From: Luteibacter yeojuensis
GTDB taxonomy: Bacteria > Pseudomonadota > Gammaproteobacteria > Xanthomonadales > Rhodanobacteraceae
Reading direction: 5' to 3'
Assembly (NCBI RefSeq): GCF_011742875.1
Contig: NZ_JAAQTL010000001.1
Span: 62,001-126,000 of the forward strand
DNA length: 64,000 nucleotides
Positions 8,811 to 17,289 of the stretch are shown here, one piece after another. The translations under genes were made by a program, and so were the position numbers. Each line of letters opens with the position of its first letter. Position 1 is the stretch's first letter. The notes below the pieces were generated by a model. The model saw only the letters and a list, made by a program, of their open reading frames with translations, did no database searches and had not been told where the DNA came from.

Positions 8811-9719
8811 ATGAACGACACCCGCATCGCCGGCCTCGTAAAGGCCCGTAAAAACTATGCCGCGATCACCGCGCTCGACGGCATCGACCTCGACATCCAT
8901 CGTGGCGAAATCCTGGCCTTGCTTGGCCCCAACGGCGCAGGTAAAAGCACCAGCATCGCCCTGCTGCTGGGCCTGCACCGGCCGGACAGCGGCAACGCCA
9001 CGCTGTTCGACCGGGACCCCCAGGACATCGAGGCACGCCGGCGCATCGGCGTGATGCTGCAGTCGGCCAACCTGCCGGCCACGCTGAAGGTAGGCGAACT
9101 GCTCCGGCTGACGGCCAGCTACTACCCGGAACCGCGCCCCATCGCCGAATGCGCCGAACTGGCTGGCATCGCCGACCTGCTCGGCCGCCGGTACGGCGCC
9201 TTGTCCGGTGGGCAGCAGCGGCGCGTGCAGTTCGCGCTGGCGATGGCGGGCCGACCCGACATCCTGTTCCTCGACGAACCCACGGTGAGCATGGACATCG
9301 ATGCCCGCCAGTCGCTCTGGGCCGCCATCCGTCGGCTGGTGTCCGAGGGCTGCGCGGTCGTGCTCACCACGCATTACCTGGAGGAAGCCGAAGCGCTGGC
9401 CGACCGCGTGTGCGTGATCGCCAAGGGACGCGTGGTGTCCGAAGGCAGCGTGGATGCCTTGCGCGCGCACGTGTCGCTGCGCCGGATCCGCTGTATCACT
9501 TGCGTAAAGATCGAGACCTTGCAGGCATGGCCCGAGGTCGTCTCGGTCGAGACGAAGCAGGATCGTACGATCATCGCTACCGCGCAGGCCGAGACGGTGG
9601 TGAAGCGTCTGCTCGACGCCGACCCCTCGCTTTCCGAACTGGAAGTGCAGCGTGCCGGCCTGGCCGAAGCGTTCCAGGAAATCACCCGCGAAACCGAAGA
9701 CGTCCGGGAGGCCGCATGA
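8811..9719 (+). CDS. ABC exporter ATP-binding protein
   Basis: A 302-residue ATPase of the drug/antibiotic exporter type (CcmA/NatA/DrrA-like). Walker A is GPNGAGKST (39-47), the ABC signature LSGGQ (131-135) and Walker B ILFLDEP (151-157), followed by the H-loop in TTHYLEEAE. A short C-terminal domain after residue 230 is typical of DrrA/NatA-like subunits. The start at 8811 has a near-perfect Shine-Dalgarno (AAGGAGGGG); an in-frame ATG 24 codons earlier does not. The stop overlaps the permease start by 4 bp (ATGA), so the two are made together. The two sensor kinases and regulator downstream suggest the exporter is the output or the sensing partner of that system. Confidence 0.93.
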   Translation: MNDTRIAGLVKARKNYAAITALDGIDLDIHRGEILALLGPNGAGKSTSIALLLGLHRPDSGNATLFDRDPQDIEARRRIGVMLQSANLPATLKVGELLRLTASYYPEPRPIAECAELAGIADLLGRRYGALSGGQQRRVQFALAMAGRPDILFLDEPTVSMDIDARQSLWAAIRRLVSEGCAVVLTTHYLEEAEALADRVCVIAKGRVVSEGSVDALRAHVSLRRIRCITCVKIETLQAWPEVVSVETKQDRTIIATAQAETVVKRLLDADPSLSELEVQRAGLAEAFQEITRETEDVREAA

Positions 9720-10495
9720 CCGCCATCGACAGCACCACCACGCCCGTCATGACGACGGGGCGCGTGGTCAATGCGTACCTGGAGGAAGCGAGGGCGGAAT
9801 GCCTGCGCTACCTGCGCAATCCCGGCTTCCTGCTGCCGACGCTGCTGTTTCCGTCGGTGTTCTACCTCATGTTCGGCATCCTCCTCGGCCATGCGAACGG
9901 TGCCGACGCACCGCGCTACCTGCTGGCTTCGTACGGTACCTTCGGCGTGATGGCGCCCGGCCTGTTCGGTTTCGGCGTATCGCTGGCGCTCGAGCGGGAC
10001 ACGGGGCTGCTCACCTTGAAGCGCGCGTTGCCCATGCCGCCCGGTGCGTACCTTCTCGGCAAGATGTGCATGGCCTTGCTGGTGGCGGCGATCGTTTCGG
10101 TCATCCTGCTCTGCCTGGCCGTCTTCCTCGCCGGGGTGAGCCTGCCGCCGTCGCGCATCGGCATGTTCTTCGCGCTGGAAGTGCTGGGCGTGCTGCCGTT
10201 CGCCGCGCTGGGCCTGCTGGTCGGCACGCTGGTGAAGGGGCAGGGTGCGCCGGGCATCGTCAACCTCATCTACCTGCCCATGGCCTTCCTGTCCGGCCTG
10301 TGGTTCCCGCTGTCGGTCATGCCGGCCTTCCTGCAGTCGATCGCGCCGCTGTGGCCGGCCTACCACCTCAACCGGCTGGCGCTCTCGGCCGTCGGGCTGG
10401 GGCAGGGTGGGGAAGCCTTGCATGCCGCCGTGCTCGCCGGCTTCACCGTCGCCTTCGTGCTGGTCGCCGCGCGTCGCCTGCGCCGACATGGTTGA
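9716..10495 (+). CDS. ABC-2 type transporter permease
   Basis: A 259-residue membrane protein with about six hydrophobic segments and the ABC-2 pattern: an N-terminal segment around FLLPTLLFPSVFYLMFGILL, an amphipathic stretch (LERDTGLLTLKRALPMP) and a late LIYLPMAFLSGLWFPLSVMP block. It pairs with the ATPase just upstream, whose stop codon it overlaps, to make a dimeric exporter. The cargo is unknown; homologous systems export lipids, polyketides or antimicrobial peptides, or modify membranes under stress. The first kinase gene begins 6 bp after its stop. Confidence 0.9.
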   Translation: MTAIDSTTTPVMTTGRVVNAYLEEARAECLRYLRNPGFLLPTLLFPSVFYLMFGILLGHANGADAPRYLLASYGTFGVMAPGLFGFGVSLALERDTGLLTLKRALPMPPGAYLLGKMCMALLVAAIVSVILLCLAVFLAGVSLPPSRIGMFFALEVLGVLPFAALGLLVGTLVKGQGAPGIVNLIYLPMAFLSGLWFPLSVMPAFLQSIAPLWPAYHLNRLALSAVGLGQGGEALHAAVLAGFTVAFVLVAARRLRRHG

Positions 10496-10501
10496 AGTAG
10501 C

Positions 10502-11701
10502 ATGACGGCACGCCTTTCCACGGATATTCCCATGCATCGCTCGTGGTTCCAGCCGACGCCCGATTCGCTTTGGAACCGCTTCCGCGACAGGCCGCGCCTG
10601 CGTATCGCGAGCTTCTTCAATCTCGTATGGGCGGTGTACGTCTTCGGCGACCTCATCTTCTCGCAGACGCTGGGCCCGCACTGGGGCCTGGCCACCGCGA
10701 TCTCGTTTCCGCTCTTCCTGTTCTTCTATGCCATGAGCTACGTGCGCCCGCTGCGCCACCTGCCATGGTTCATCGCCGCCGTCGCGCTGCTCTCGTATGG
10801 CACGCTGCACTTCAATGCCAGCGGCGGCGGCACGTACATCATCTATGCCTGCGCGATGACGAGTTTCGGCGGGGCGCCGAAGAAGTGCCTTGCCGGCATG
10901 GCGATCCTCCTCGGCATCTTCGCGGCCATCGCGTATTTCTCGGCCGGCTGGCCGATCTCCATCATCGCCACGCTGAGCTTCATCGCGTTGTCCGTGGGCA
11001 CCATCAATGTCATCTACCGGTTCAATGCGCAGCGCGACATCGAGCTGCAACTCTCGCACGACGAGATCCGTCGGCTGGCGGCGACAGCGGAGCGTGAGCG
11101 CATCGGTCGCGACCTGCACGATCTGCTCGGGCACACCTTGTCGCTGATCACGCTCAAGCTGGAGCTGTCGCGGCGCCTGCTGGACCGCGACAACGCGGCG
11201 GCACGCCGGGAGATGGAGGAAGCCGAGCAGGTGGCGCGCCATGCGCTGGCGGAAGTGCGCTCGGCGGTCACCGGCATCCGCGCGTCGGGCGTGGTGGCCG
11301 AACTGGCGGCGGCGCGCGTGTTGCTCAACACGGCGATGATCGACTTCGTCTACACCAGCAACGCGCCCGAGTTGCCCACGCGGCTCGACAACCAGCTGGC
11401 CCTCGTCCTGCGCGAAGCGGTGACCAATATCCATCGCCATGCCGGTGCGACCTTCGCCGAGGCCACGGTGACGATGGACGAGCAGATCTGCACAATGACC
11501 ATCGTGGACAACGGGCGTGGCCTCGCCGGTGGCGAAGGCAATGGCATCTGCGGCATGCGCGAACGGGTGCGTGCCCTCGGCGGTACGCTGGCTTTCGAAT
11601 CGAACGTGCAGAAGGGCACGATCGTGCGCATCGAGGTGCCGCTGACGCCGGTCGACCGGCTGCCTGAGCCTTCGACCGAGCCGTCGCGGCTGGCCTCGTG
11701 A
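10502..11701 (+). CDS. DesK/LiaS-type sensor histidine kinase (first of a tandem pair)
   Basis: A 399-residue membrane kinase of the HisKA_3 class. Residues about 36-175 hold roughly five or six hydrophobic helices with almost no periplasmic domain, so it likely senses a membrane-borne cue. The phospho-acceptor is His206 in IGRDLHDLLGH. The ATPase part has the N box (REAVTNIHRHAG), G1 (VDNGRGL) and G2 (GNGICGMRERV). A short tail rich in proline and serine ends the protein. The stop codon shares one base with the next ATG. The next gene encodes a clear paralogue (same RLATxAERERIGRDLHDLLGHTLSLITLK core), which is unusual. An internal ATG ten codons downstream is an alternative start. Confidence 0.92.
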   Translation: MTARLSTDIPMHRSWFQPTPDSLWNRFRDRPRLRIASFFNLVWAVYVFGDLIFSQTLGPHWGLATAISFPLFLFFYAMSYVRPLRHLPWFIAAVALLSYGTLHFNASGGGTYIIYACAMTSFGGAPKKCLAGMAILLGIFAAIAYFSAGWPISIIATLSFIALSVGTINVIYRFNAQRDIELQLSHDEIRRLAATAERERIGRDLHDLLGHTLSLITLKLELSRRLLDRDNAAARREMEEAEQVARHALAEVRSAVTGIRASGVVAELAAARVLLNTAMIDFVYTSNAPELPTRLDNQLALVLREAVTNIHRHAGATFAEATVTMDEQICTMTIVDNGRGLAGGEGNGICGMRERVRALGGTLAFESNVQKGTIVRIEVPLTPVDRLPEPSTEPSRLAS

Positions 11702-12834
11702 TGCGCATTCCCCCGCCACATAAGGATTCCCTCCTTGGCGGGCTGCGTTCGCCGGTCTACCTGCGCTGGCAGGCGGGGCTGCAGGTGTTCTGGCTGATCG
11801 CGCTCATCCAGGCGCCGCTGGCCGTCAAGGGCTTCCACTGGGCCTGGATGGCGCCGACGCTGGCGACCATTCCGGTCTACCTGGTCTGCTACACGGCGGT
11901 GTATGCGGGACCCCTCGCGCGCTTGCCATTCCATGCGGGAGCCATATCGACGCTGGGCTTCGTGCTCTGGCCGGTGAATCCGCTGGCCTTGGGTTACGTG
12001 GTGATCGGCGTGGTGCTGCTGGCCTATGCGAACCGCCTGCCTGTCTGGTTGGGTGGCGTCGCCGTGGCCACGCTGGTCACCCTCGGCTGGGTCTACGCCT
12101 TCGACGTACCCATGATCCACGTGCTGGTCGTATTCGGCGCGGGCCTTGCCGCGGGATTCAGCAATTACCTCTACGTGCGAAGCGCGCGCCGCGATGCCGA
12201 ACTGCGTCTCTCGCAGGCGGAAGTGCGGCGGCTCGCCACGCTGGCCGAGCGCGAGCGCATCGGGCGCGACCTGCACGATCTGCTCGGCCATACGCTTTCG
12301 CTGATCACGCTGAAGTCGGAACTCGCCAGGCGACTCGCGCTGGCCGACCCCTCGCGCGCGCAGCAGGAGATGGAAGAGGTGGAGCGCGTCGCGCGTCATA
12401 CGCTGGCGGAAGTCCGAAGCGCAGTCACCGGGCTGCGTGCGGGCGACCTTTCCAGCGAACTGGTGTCGGCGCGGCTGATGCTGGAATCGTCCGGCATCGC
12501 TTTCGAAGCGGAGCTGCCAGGCCAGCTGGAGTTGCCAGCGCAAGCGGAAGCGACGCTCTGCCTCGTGCTGCGCGAAGCCGTCACCAATATCCATCGTCAT
12601 TCGCGCGCCACCGAGGCGCGTGTGGTCATCACCCGGAACGGACAGGACTTCTCGATGCGAATCACGGACAACGGCTGCGGCGGACTCGCCGCACACGGCA
12701 ACGGCGTTTCCGGCATGCGCGAGCGCGTGCGCCAGATCGGCGGTCGCCTTGCCATCGACTCGCCGGCTCGTCACGGCACCACGCTGGCTATCGACGTGCC
12801 GATGCAGACGGGTCTCATGGAGCGTTTCGCATGA
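11701..12834 (+). CDS. DesK/LiaS-type sensor histidine kinase (second of a tandem pair)
   Basis: A 377-residue paralogue of the preceding kinase. About five membrane helices (roughly residues 25-155) lead into a HisKA_3 domain with His192 in IGRDLHDLLGH. The ATPase domain follows with REAVTNIHRHS, ITDNGCGG and GNGVSGMRERV. The sensory halves of the two kinases differ far more than the kinase cores, so they may sense different signals or form heterodimers that feed the single response regulator. The ATG at 11701 overlaps the previous stop (TGATG); a GTG one codon earlier is possible. The stop overlaps the regulator start by 4 bp. Confidence 0.92.
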   Translation: MRIPPPHKDSLLGGLRSPVYLRWQAGLQVFWLIALIQAPLAVKGFHWAWMAPTLATIPVYLVCYTAVYAGPLARLPFHAGAISTLGFVLWPVNPLALGYVVIGVVLLAYANRLPVWLGGVAVATLVTLGWVYAFDVPMIHVLVVFGAGLAAGFSNYLYVRSARRDAELRLSQAEVRRLATLAERERIGRDLHDLLGHTLSLITLKSELARRLALADPSRAQQEMEEVERVARHTLAEVRSAVTGLRAGDLSSELVSARLMLESSGIAFEAELPGQLELPAQAEATLCLVLREAVTNIHRHSRATEARVVITRNGQDFSMRITDNGCGGLAAHGNGVSGMRERVRQIGGRLAIDSPARHGTTLAIDVPMQTGLMERFA

Positions 12835-13433
12835 TCCGCGTACTGCTTGCCGAAGACCAGGCCATGGTGCGCGGCGCGTTGTCCGCACTGCTGAACCTGG
12901 AATCCGATATCGAGGTGCTCGGTTCCGCTGCCGACGGCGAGAGCGCGTGGCGCGAGTTGCAGCGGCTCAAGCCGGATGTGCTGGTCACCGACATCGAGAT
13001 GCCCGGTCTGACGGGGCTGGAGATCGCCCAACGGGTTCGGCGGCACGAGTTGCCGGTGAAGGTCATCATCGTCACCACGTTCGCTCGCCCGGGCTTCCTC
13101 CGCCGGGCTCTCGACGCCGGTGTCGGCGGGTATCTCCTCAAGGACGCCCCGGCGGAGAACCTTGCCGAGGCCCTGCGTACCGTGCACCGCGGTGGCCGCG
13201 CCATCGACCCGCAGCTGGCGCTCGAAGCCTGGTCCGATGCCGACCCGCTGAACGACCGTGAGCGCCAGGTGCTGCGCCTGGCCGGCGAGGGTCATTCCGC
13301 CAGCGACATCGGCACCCAGCTAAACCTCTCGCACGGCACCGTCCGCAACTACCTGTCCGAGGCCATCGGCAAGCTGGGTGCGGCCAACCGCATCGAGGCC
13401 TACCGCCTGGCGAGGCAGAAAGGCTGGCTCTGA
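12831..13433 (+). CDS. NarL/DesR-family response regulator
   Basis: A 200-residue transcription factor: receiver domain (residues 1-120) with acidic pocket E8-D9, phospho-acceptor Asp54 in VTDIEMPG, and Lys in LLKDAPAENL. The LuxR-type HTH (about 138-195) carries LNDRERQVLRLAGEGHSASDI. It is the only regulator in the five-gene unit, so both upstream kinases are expected to phosphorylate it. By analogy with Bacillus DesR and LiaR it probably controls this same exporter operon and perhaps membrane-lipid genes elsewhere; that is inference. A REP pair follows the stop. Confidence 0.94.
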   Translation: MIRVLLAEDQAMVRGALSALLNLESDIEVLGSAADGESAWRELQRLKPDVLVTDIEMPGLTGLEIAQRVRRHELPVKVIIVTTFARPGFLRRALDAGVGGYLLKDAPAENLAEALRTVHRGGRAIDPQLALEAWSDADPLNDRERQVLRLAGEGHSASDIGTQLNLSHGTVRNYLSEAIGKLGAANRIEAYRLARQKGWL

Positions 13434-13447
13434 AGGACGCTGCCCCT

Positions 13448-13522
13448 GTAGGAGCCGCTATAGCGGCGAGGAAACCTTGCGACCACCCGCCGGTCTTCCC
13501 TCGCCGCTATAGCGGCTCCTAC
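13448..13522. repeat. REP-type inverted repeat pair, class A
   Basis: Two perfect GCCGCTATAGCGGC cores in inverted orientation with GTAGGAGC/GCTCCTAC edges. It lies in the 152-bp gap between the response regulator and queA and leaves about 60 bp for a queA promoter. Confidence 0.87.
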
Positions 13523-13585
13523 AGAAGGACCTGGCCGGGCCGGATAGGCGATAATCCGCTCATCGCTCCATTCCCGGCCGTACCC

Positions 13586-14617
13586 GTGAAGAAATCCGAC
13601 TTCGACTTCGAACTCCCGCCCGACCTCATCGCGCAGGCGCCGCTGGCCCGCCGCTCGGGTAGCCGGCTGCTCGTGGTCGACGTGGGGGCGCACAGCAAGA
13701 AGGACCGCAAGTTCCACGAACTGCCGGAGATGCTCCGCCCCGGCGACCTGCTCGTATTCAACGACACCCGGGTTCTCCCCGCGCGCCTTTACGGTCGCAA
13801 GGAATCGGGCGGTGCAGTGGAAATCCTGATCGAGCGCGTCACCGGTGCCCACGAGGCCCGCGCCCAGCTCGGCGTCAGCAAGAAGCCGAAGGAGGGCGGC
13901 CGTATCGAACTCGCCGACGGCAGCATGATCACCGTGCTCGGCCGCGAAGGCGAATTCTTCGTGCTGCGTTTCGACACCGAGGAACCACTGGAACGCCTGC
14001 TGTCACGCCTGGGCGAGATGCCCCTCCCGCCGTACATCGAGCGAGGCGCCGATACGTCCGACAATGAGCGCTACCAGACCGTGTTCGCCCGCGAACCGGG
14101 CGCGGTCGCGGCGCCCACCGCCGGCCTGCATTTCGACGAGGAATTGCTCGACCGGCTGCGCGAGCGCGGTGTGGACATGGGCTATGTCACGCTGCATGTC
14201 GGCGCGGGCACCTTCCAGCCGATGCGCGCGGACGATGTGCGTGACCATGTGATGCATCGCGAATGGCTCAACGTGGGTGCGGGGCTGGTGGAAAAGATCC
14301 GCGCCACGCGCGAGGCAGGTGGGCGCGTTATCGCCGTGGGTACGACGGTCGTCCGCGCACTGGAAAGCGCCACCGTCGATGGCGTCCTGCGTCCCTTCGC
14401 CGGCGAAACGCAGATCTTCATCTTTCCCGGCTACAAGATCACGAGCATCGACGCGCTGATCACCAACTTTCACTTGCCGCAGTCGACCTTGCTGATGCTT
14501 GTGTCGGCGCTGGCGGGCAAGGAGGCCATTCTGGATGCGTATCGTTACGCGGTGTTGCAACGTTATCGCTTCTTCTCGTACGGCGACGCGATGCTGATCG
14601 TGCCGCCGAAGACGTAG
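13586..14617 (+). CDS. queA: S-adenosylmethionine:tRNA ribosyltransferase-isomerase
   Basis: This enzyme makes epoxyqueuosine in tRNA by transferring and isomerising the ribosyl part of SAM onto preQ1 at the wobble position. At 343 residues it is full length. It has the family blocks FDFELPPDLIAQ.PL, LLVFNDTRVLPARL, GAVAAPTAGLHF, TLHVGAGTFQP and ITNFHLPQSTLLMLV. The start is GTG at 13586, giving MKKSDFDFELPPDLIAQ, the conserved opening. In many gammaproteobacteria tgt, yajC and secDF follow directly; here queA is followed by the convergent IclR gene of the fucose island only 17 bp away, so the usual order is broken. Confidence 0.96.
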   Translation: MKKSDFDFELPPDLIAQAPLARRSGSRLLVVDVGAHSKKDRKFHELPEMLRPGDLLVFNDTRVLPARLYGRKESGGAVEILIERVTGAHEARAQLGVSKKPKEGGRIELADGSMITVLGREGEFFVLRFDTEEPLERLLSRLGEMPLPPYIERGADTSDNERYQTVFAREPGAVAAPTAGLHFDEELLDRLRERGVDMGYVTLHVGAGTFQPMRADDVRDHVMHREWLNVGAGLVEKIRATREAGGRVIAVGTTVVRALESATVDGVLRPFAGETQIFIFPGYKITSIDALITNFHLPQSTLLMLVSALAGKEAILDAYRYAVLQRYRFFSYGDAMLIVPPKT

Positions 14618-14634
14618 CGCCTGGAACGGGGTAC

Positions 14635-15414
14635 TCAGACCATCGCCGCCCCGGGCGCACCATGCGACAGCTCCCGCGACACATCCCCAGCCGCGGCCAT
14701 CAGCAACCGTGCCGTCTCCCTCATGTCGATCTTCGCCCCGCGCCGTTCGATGAACGGCACGGTGAGCGCGCACACCGCATGGTTTCCCTCGATGATCGGC
14801 GCCGACAGATCGGTCACGCCATCGACGACTTCGCTGGGAATCGTCGCAAGGCCCGCCTCGCGGATCTCCTTGATCGACGCCTCGACCCGCGCGCGCTTCA
14901 GCGTCGGCTCGTGCTCCAGCATCGTGCGGAACCAGCGATCCCGGGTTTCCTCGGTCTGCCAAGCGAGCAATACATAACCGGAGGCCGAATGCGAAATGGG
15001 CCGGCGGTGTCCGACACGCACTACAAGACCCGTTTCGCCCGGCGGATCGACGCGCGCGATCACCACGATCTGTTCCTGCGACGGCACCACCAGATGACAG
15101 GACTGGTCGATGTCCTCGGCCAGCCGGTGCATCACCGGCATCGCCGTTTCGACGAGGTTCCGCACCGGCGGCTGTTCCATGCCGAGACGGAACAGGCGCG
15201 GCGTGATCGAGTAGGCGCCGTCGCCGTCGGCGCGAGCGATGTAATCGCGCTCTTCCAGTACCTGGAGCATCCGGAAGATCTCGCCGCGGGAGCGGCCGAC
15301 GCCGTCGGAGATCTCGGCGATGGACAGGGGCTGGGTCGCCTTGGCGAGCAGTTCCAGAATGTCGAGGCCCTTATCGAGGGCGGGGGCGCGATACTTCGGC
15401 GAATCGGAGGACAT
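14635..15414 (-). CDS. IclR-family transcriptional regulator of the L-fucose genes (predicted)
   Basis: A 259-residue IclR protein. The winged HTH lies at about residues 10-75 (LDKGLDILELLAKATQPLSIAEISDGVGRS) and the ligand-binding IclR effector domain at about 85-250 (VVIARVDPPGETGLVVRVG; HSASGYVLLAW; GVTDLSAPIIEG). IclR regulators are usually controlled by a small acid or sugar acid. It is divergent from fucP and shares a 151-bp promoter region with it, so control of fucP and its own gene is the obvious prediction. A sugar acid such as L-fuconate or 2-keto-3-deoxy-L-fuconate would be a sensible effector (inference). The exact 20-bp element at 15474 and 23547 is a candidate binding site. Confidence 0.9.
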   Translation of the reverse strand: MSSDSPKYRAPALDKGLDILELLAKATQPLSIAEISDGVGRSRGEIFRMLQVLEERDYIARADGDGAYSITPRLFRLGMEQPPVRNLVETAMPVMHRLAEDIDQSCHLVVPSQEQIVVIARVDPPGETGLVVRVGHRRPISHSASGYVLLAWQTEETRDRWFRTMLEHEPTLKRARVEASIKEIREAGLATIPSEVVDGVTDLSAPIIEGNHAVCALTVPFIERRGAKIDMRETARLLMAAAGDVSRELSHGAPGAAMV

Positions 15415-15473
15415 GGCATTCCGTGGCGGTGGTTGAATGTCGCGGAAGGAGTCTAGCCTGCGCTAGCCCGGCC

Positions 15474-15493
15474 TCATGTTGCACCGCAGCTTG
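15474..15493 (+). promoter_or_regulatory. 20-bp candidate operator upstream of fucP
   Basis: TCATGTTGCACCGCAGCTTG occurs here and again, without a single mismatch, at 23547-23566 before the TonB-receptor gene. Here its last three bases are the start of the proposed fucP -35 hexamer (TTGTTA). It contains a small dyad, TGC-ACC-GCA. The regulator is not proven; the adjacent IclR protein is the best candidate. Confidence 0.6.
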
Positions 15494-15520
15494 TTATGCT
15501 GGTGAATATTGAGTTCATAT
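15491..15520 (+). promoter_or_regulatory. Possible fucP promoter
   Basis: TTGTTA (15491-15496) is followed after 17-18 bp by TTCATAT (15514-15520), a weak sigma-70-like pair. Its register is the same relative to the 20-bp element as that of the better-formed TonB-receptor promoter. The match is weak on its own. Confidence 0.3.
15493..15511 (-). promoter_or_regulatory. Degenerate copy of the second shared motif (CAAxTTCACC type)
   Basis: Read on the minus strand, CAATATTCACCAGCATAAC resembles the motif at 23503-23521 and 37636-37654 (CAAnTTCACCnnTAAACG) if two one-base gaps are allowed. It lies inside the proposed fucP promoter spacer. Support is weak alone and rests on the other two copies. 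Confidence 0.25.
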
Positions 15521-15565
15521 TTGTACACGTCGGGGCGCGCCGTGTCACGGTGGAGGAGGGCAAGC

Positions 15566-16864
15566 ATGCAGCAACACACGCCGATCGCGGCGCCGGCCAC
15601 GCGCGCCCTCGCGCGTACTCCCCTGATTCCCCTGGTGCTGATCGTAAGCCTGTTCTTCCTCTGGGGCGTGGCGAACAACCTCAACGACGTGCTGGTTGCG
15701 CAGTTCAAGAAGGCCTTTACGCTTTCCGATCTTCAGGCGGGCCTCGTCCAGAGCGCCTTCTACCTTGGCTATTTCCTGCTCGCCATTCCCGCCGGCATCT
15801 TCATGCGCCGCTTCGGGTACAAGGCTGCGGTGGTCTTCGGTCTTCTTCTCTATGGCGCGGGCGCCTTGCTGTTCTGGCCGGCGGCGGCTACGGCGACGTA
15901 TGCCACCTTCCTGCTCGGGCTCTTCGTGATCGCGGCGGGGTTGGCCTTCCTGGAGACCTCGGCCAATCCATGGGTCACGCTGCTGGGTCCGCGCGAATCG
16001 GCGGCGTCGCGCCTGAACCTCGCGCAGGCCTTCAACCCGCTCGGTTCCATCACCGGCGTGCTCATCGGCCAGCATTTCATCTTCACCGGGGTGGAGCGCA
16101 CGCCGGCCGAACTGGCGGGCATGGACGCCATGGCGCGCACCGCCTATATGAAGAGCGAAGCCGCCGCCGTGCAGATGCCTTACCTGGCGATAGGCCTCGG
16201 CGTGATCGCCTGGGCCGTCATCATCGTCGCGACGCGCTTTCCGCGCACAGCGGCCGAAGACGATGGCAGCGACGCCGCGGAACGCGGTGTGCTGGGTCGC
16301 CTGCCACGCGACGGCCGTTTCATGTCCGCGGTGCTCGCGCAGTTCTTCTATGTGGGCGCGCAGGTCGCCATCTTCAGTTACATGATCCGCTACGCGCAGG
16401 CGACGATGCCGGGCACGGCGGACAAGACCGCCGCCAATTTCATTACCGCCGGGTTGCTCTGCTTCATGGCCGGCCGATTCGCCGGTGCCGCGCTCATGAA
16501 ATACCTGCGTCCCGCCCGGGTGCTTGGCACGTTCGCCCTCGTGAACGTCGCGCTGGCGGCGACGGCTGCGATCGTGCCGGGAAGCGTCGGCATCTACGCG
16601 CTGGTGGCTTCGAGCTTCTTCATGTCGATCATGTATCCGACCATTTTCGCGCTGGGGGTCGAAGGACGGAGCGATGCCGAACGCAAGCTCGGTGCCTCGC
16701 TCCTGGTGATGTCGATCGTGGGCGGCGCGGTGATTACCGCAGCGATGGGCGCGACGTCGGACCGTTTCGGCATCGCCCATGCCATGTTGCTGCCGATGTC
16801 GTGTTTCGTCGCGATCTCCCTCTTTGCGTGGCGCCGATCCGGGGGCGGGGAGGCCGTCGCATGA
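15566..16864 (+). CDS. fucP: L-fucose:H+ symporter, MFS family
   Basis: A 432-residue inner-membrane sugar permease with about twelve hydrophobic helices and the FucP/GluP signature: FFLWGVANNLNDVLV in helix 1, FLETSANPWVTLLGP in helix 4 and LNLAQAFNPLGS in helix 5. The last two are typical of the FHS (fucose-galactose-glucose:H+) subfamily. Galactose or glucose could also be carried, but the mutarotase, regulator and oxidative fucose operon next door favour L-fucose. ATG at 15566 has a strong Shine-Dalgarno (GGAGGAGGG); an in-frame start 19 codons earlier does not. The stop overlaps the mutarotase start by 4 bp. Confidence 0.9.
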   Translation: MQQHTPIAAPATRALARTPLIPLVLIVSLFFLWGVANNLNDVLVAQFKKAFTLSDLQAGLVQSAFYLGYFLLAIPAGIFMRRFGYKAAVVFGLLLYGAGALLFWPAAATATYATFLLGLFVIAAGLAFLETSANPWVTLLGPRESAASRLNLAQAFNPLGSITGVLIGQHFIFTGVERTPAELAGMDAMARTAYMKSEAAAVQMPYLAIGLGVIAWAVIIVATRFPRTAAEDDGSDAAERGVLGRLPRDGRFMSAVLAQFFYVGAQVAIFSYMIRYAQATMPGTADKTAANFITAGLLCFMAGRFAGAALMKYLRPARVLGTFALVNVALAATAAIVPGSVGIYALVASSFFMSIMYPTIFALGVEGRSDAERKLGASLLVMSIVGGAVITAAMGATSDRFGIAHAMLLPMSCFVAISLFAWRRSGGGEAVA

Positions 16865-17217
16865 GCTGGCAGTGCCTGGCGCTCGATCTTCGCGACGATC
16901 CCGCGGCCATCGCCGAGTACGAGCGCTGGCATCGCAATGAATTCATCTGGCCGGAAGTGGTGCGTTCGATCCGCGAGGCGGGCATCCTCGACATGCAGAT
17001 CTTCCGCACCGCCAACCGGCTCGTGATGCTGATGCGTGTGGGGCCGGCGTTCGATGCCGGTGCCAAGGCGAAAGCAGATGCGGCGAACGAGCGTGTGCAG
17101 GCGTGGGAAGCCTTGATGTCTCGCTTCCAGCAGCCCTTGCCGTGGGCAGAGGCAGGGCAGAAGTGGGTGCCGATGCAAAGGATTTTCGACCTGGCCGACG
17201 TACCGTCCGCATTGTAG
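16861..17217 (+). CDS. L-fucose/L-rhamnose mutarotase family protein
   Basis: A 118-residue protein of the RhaM/RhaU (L-rhamnose mutarotase) family, recognised by its small single-domain size and the WPEVVRSIREAGILDMQIF and LVMLMRV strands of a dimeric alpha/beta ferredoxin-like barrel. Such enzymes interconvert alpha and beta anomers of 6-deoxyhexoses. The X. campestris fucose pathway includes a mutarotase of this kind that supplies the anomer used by L-fucose dehydrogenase. It is translationally coupled to fucP. Its stop codon TAG is the TAG inside the GTAGGAG edge of a REP repeat, so a repeat has landed exactly at the gene's end. Confidence 0.85.
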   Translation: MSWQCLALDLRDDPAAIAEYERWHRNEFIWPEVVRSIREAGILDMQIFRTANRLVMLMRVGPAFDAGAKAKADAANERVQAWEALMSRFQQPLPWAEAGQKWVPMQRIFDLADVPSAL

Positions 17218-17289
17218 GAGCCGCTATGGCGGCGAGAGCACTCTTGCGAGTACGTCGCGAGATTTCCTCGCCGCTATAGCGCCTCCTAC
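17214..17289. repeat. REP-type inverted repeat pair, class A, overlapping a stop codon
   Basis: The left edge GTAGGAGCCGCTATGGCGGC provides the mutarotase stop codon at 17215-17217. The right arm is slightly degenerate (CTATAGCGCCTCCTAC). Confidence 0.82.
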
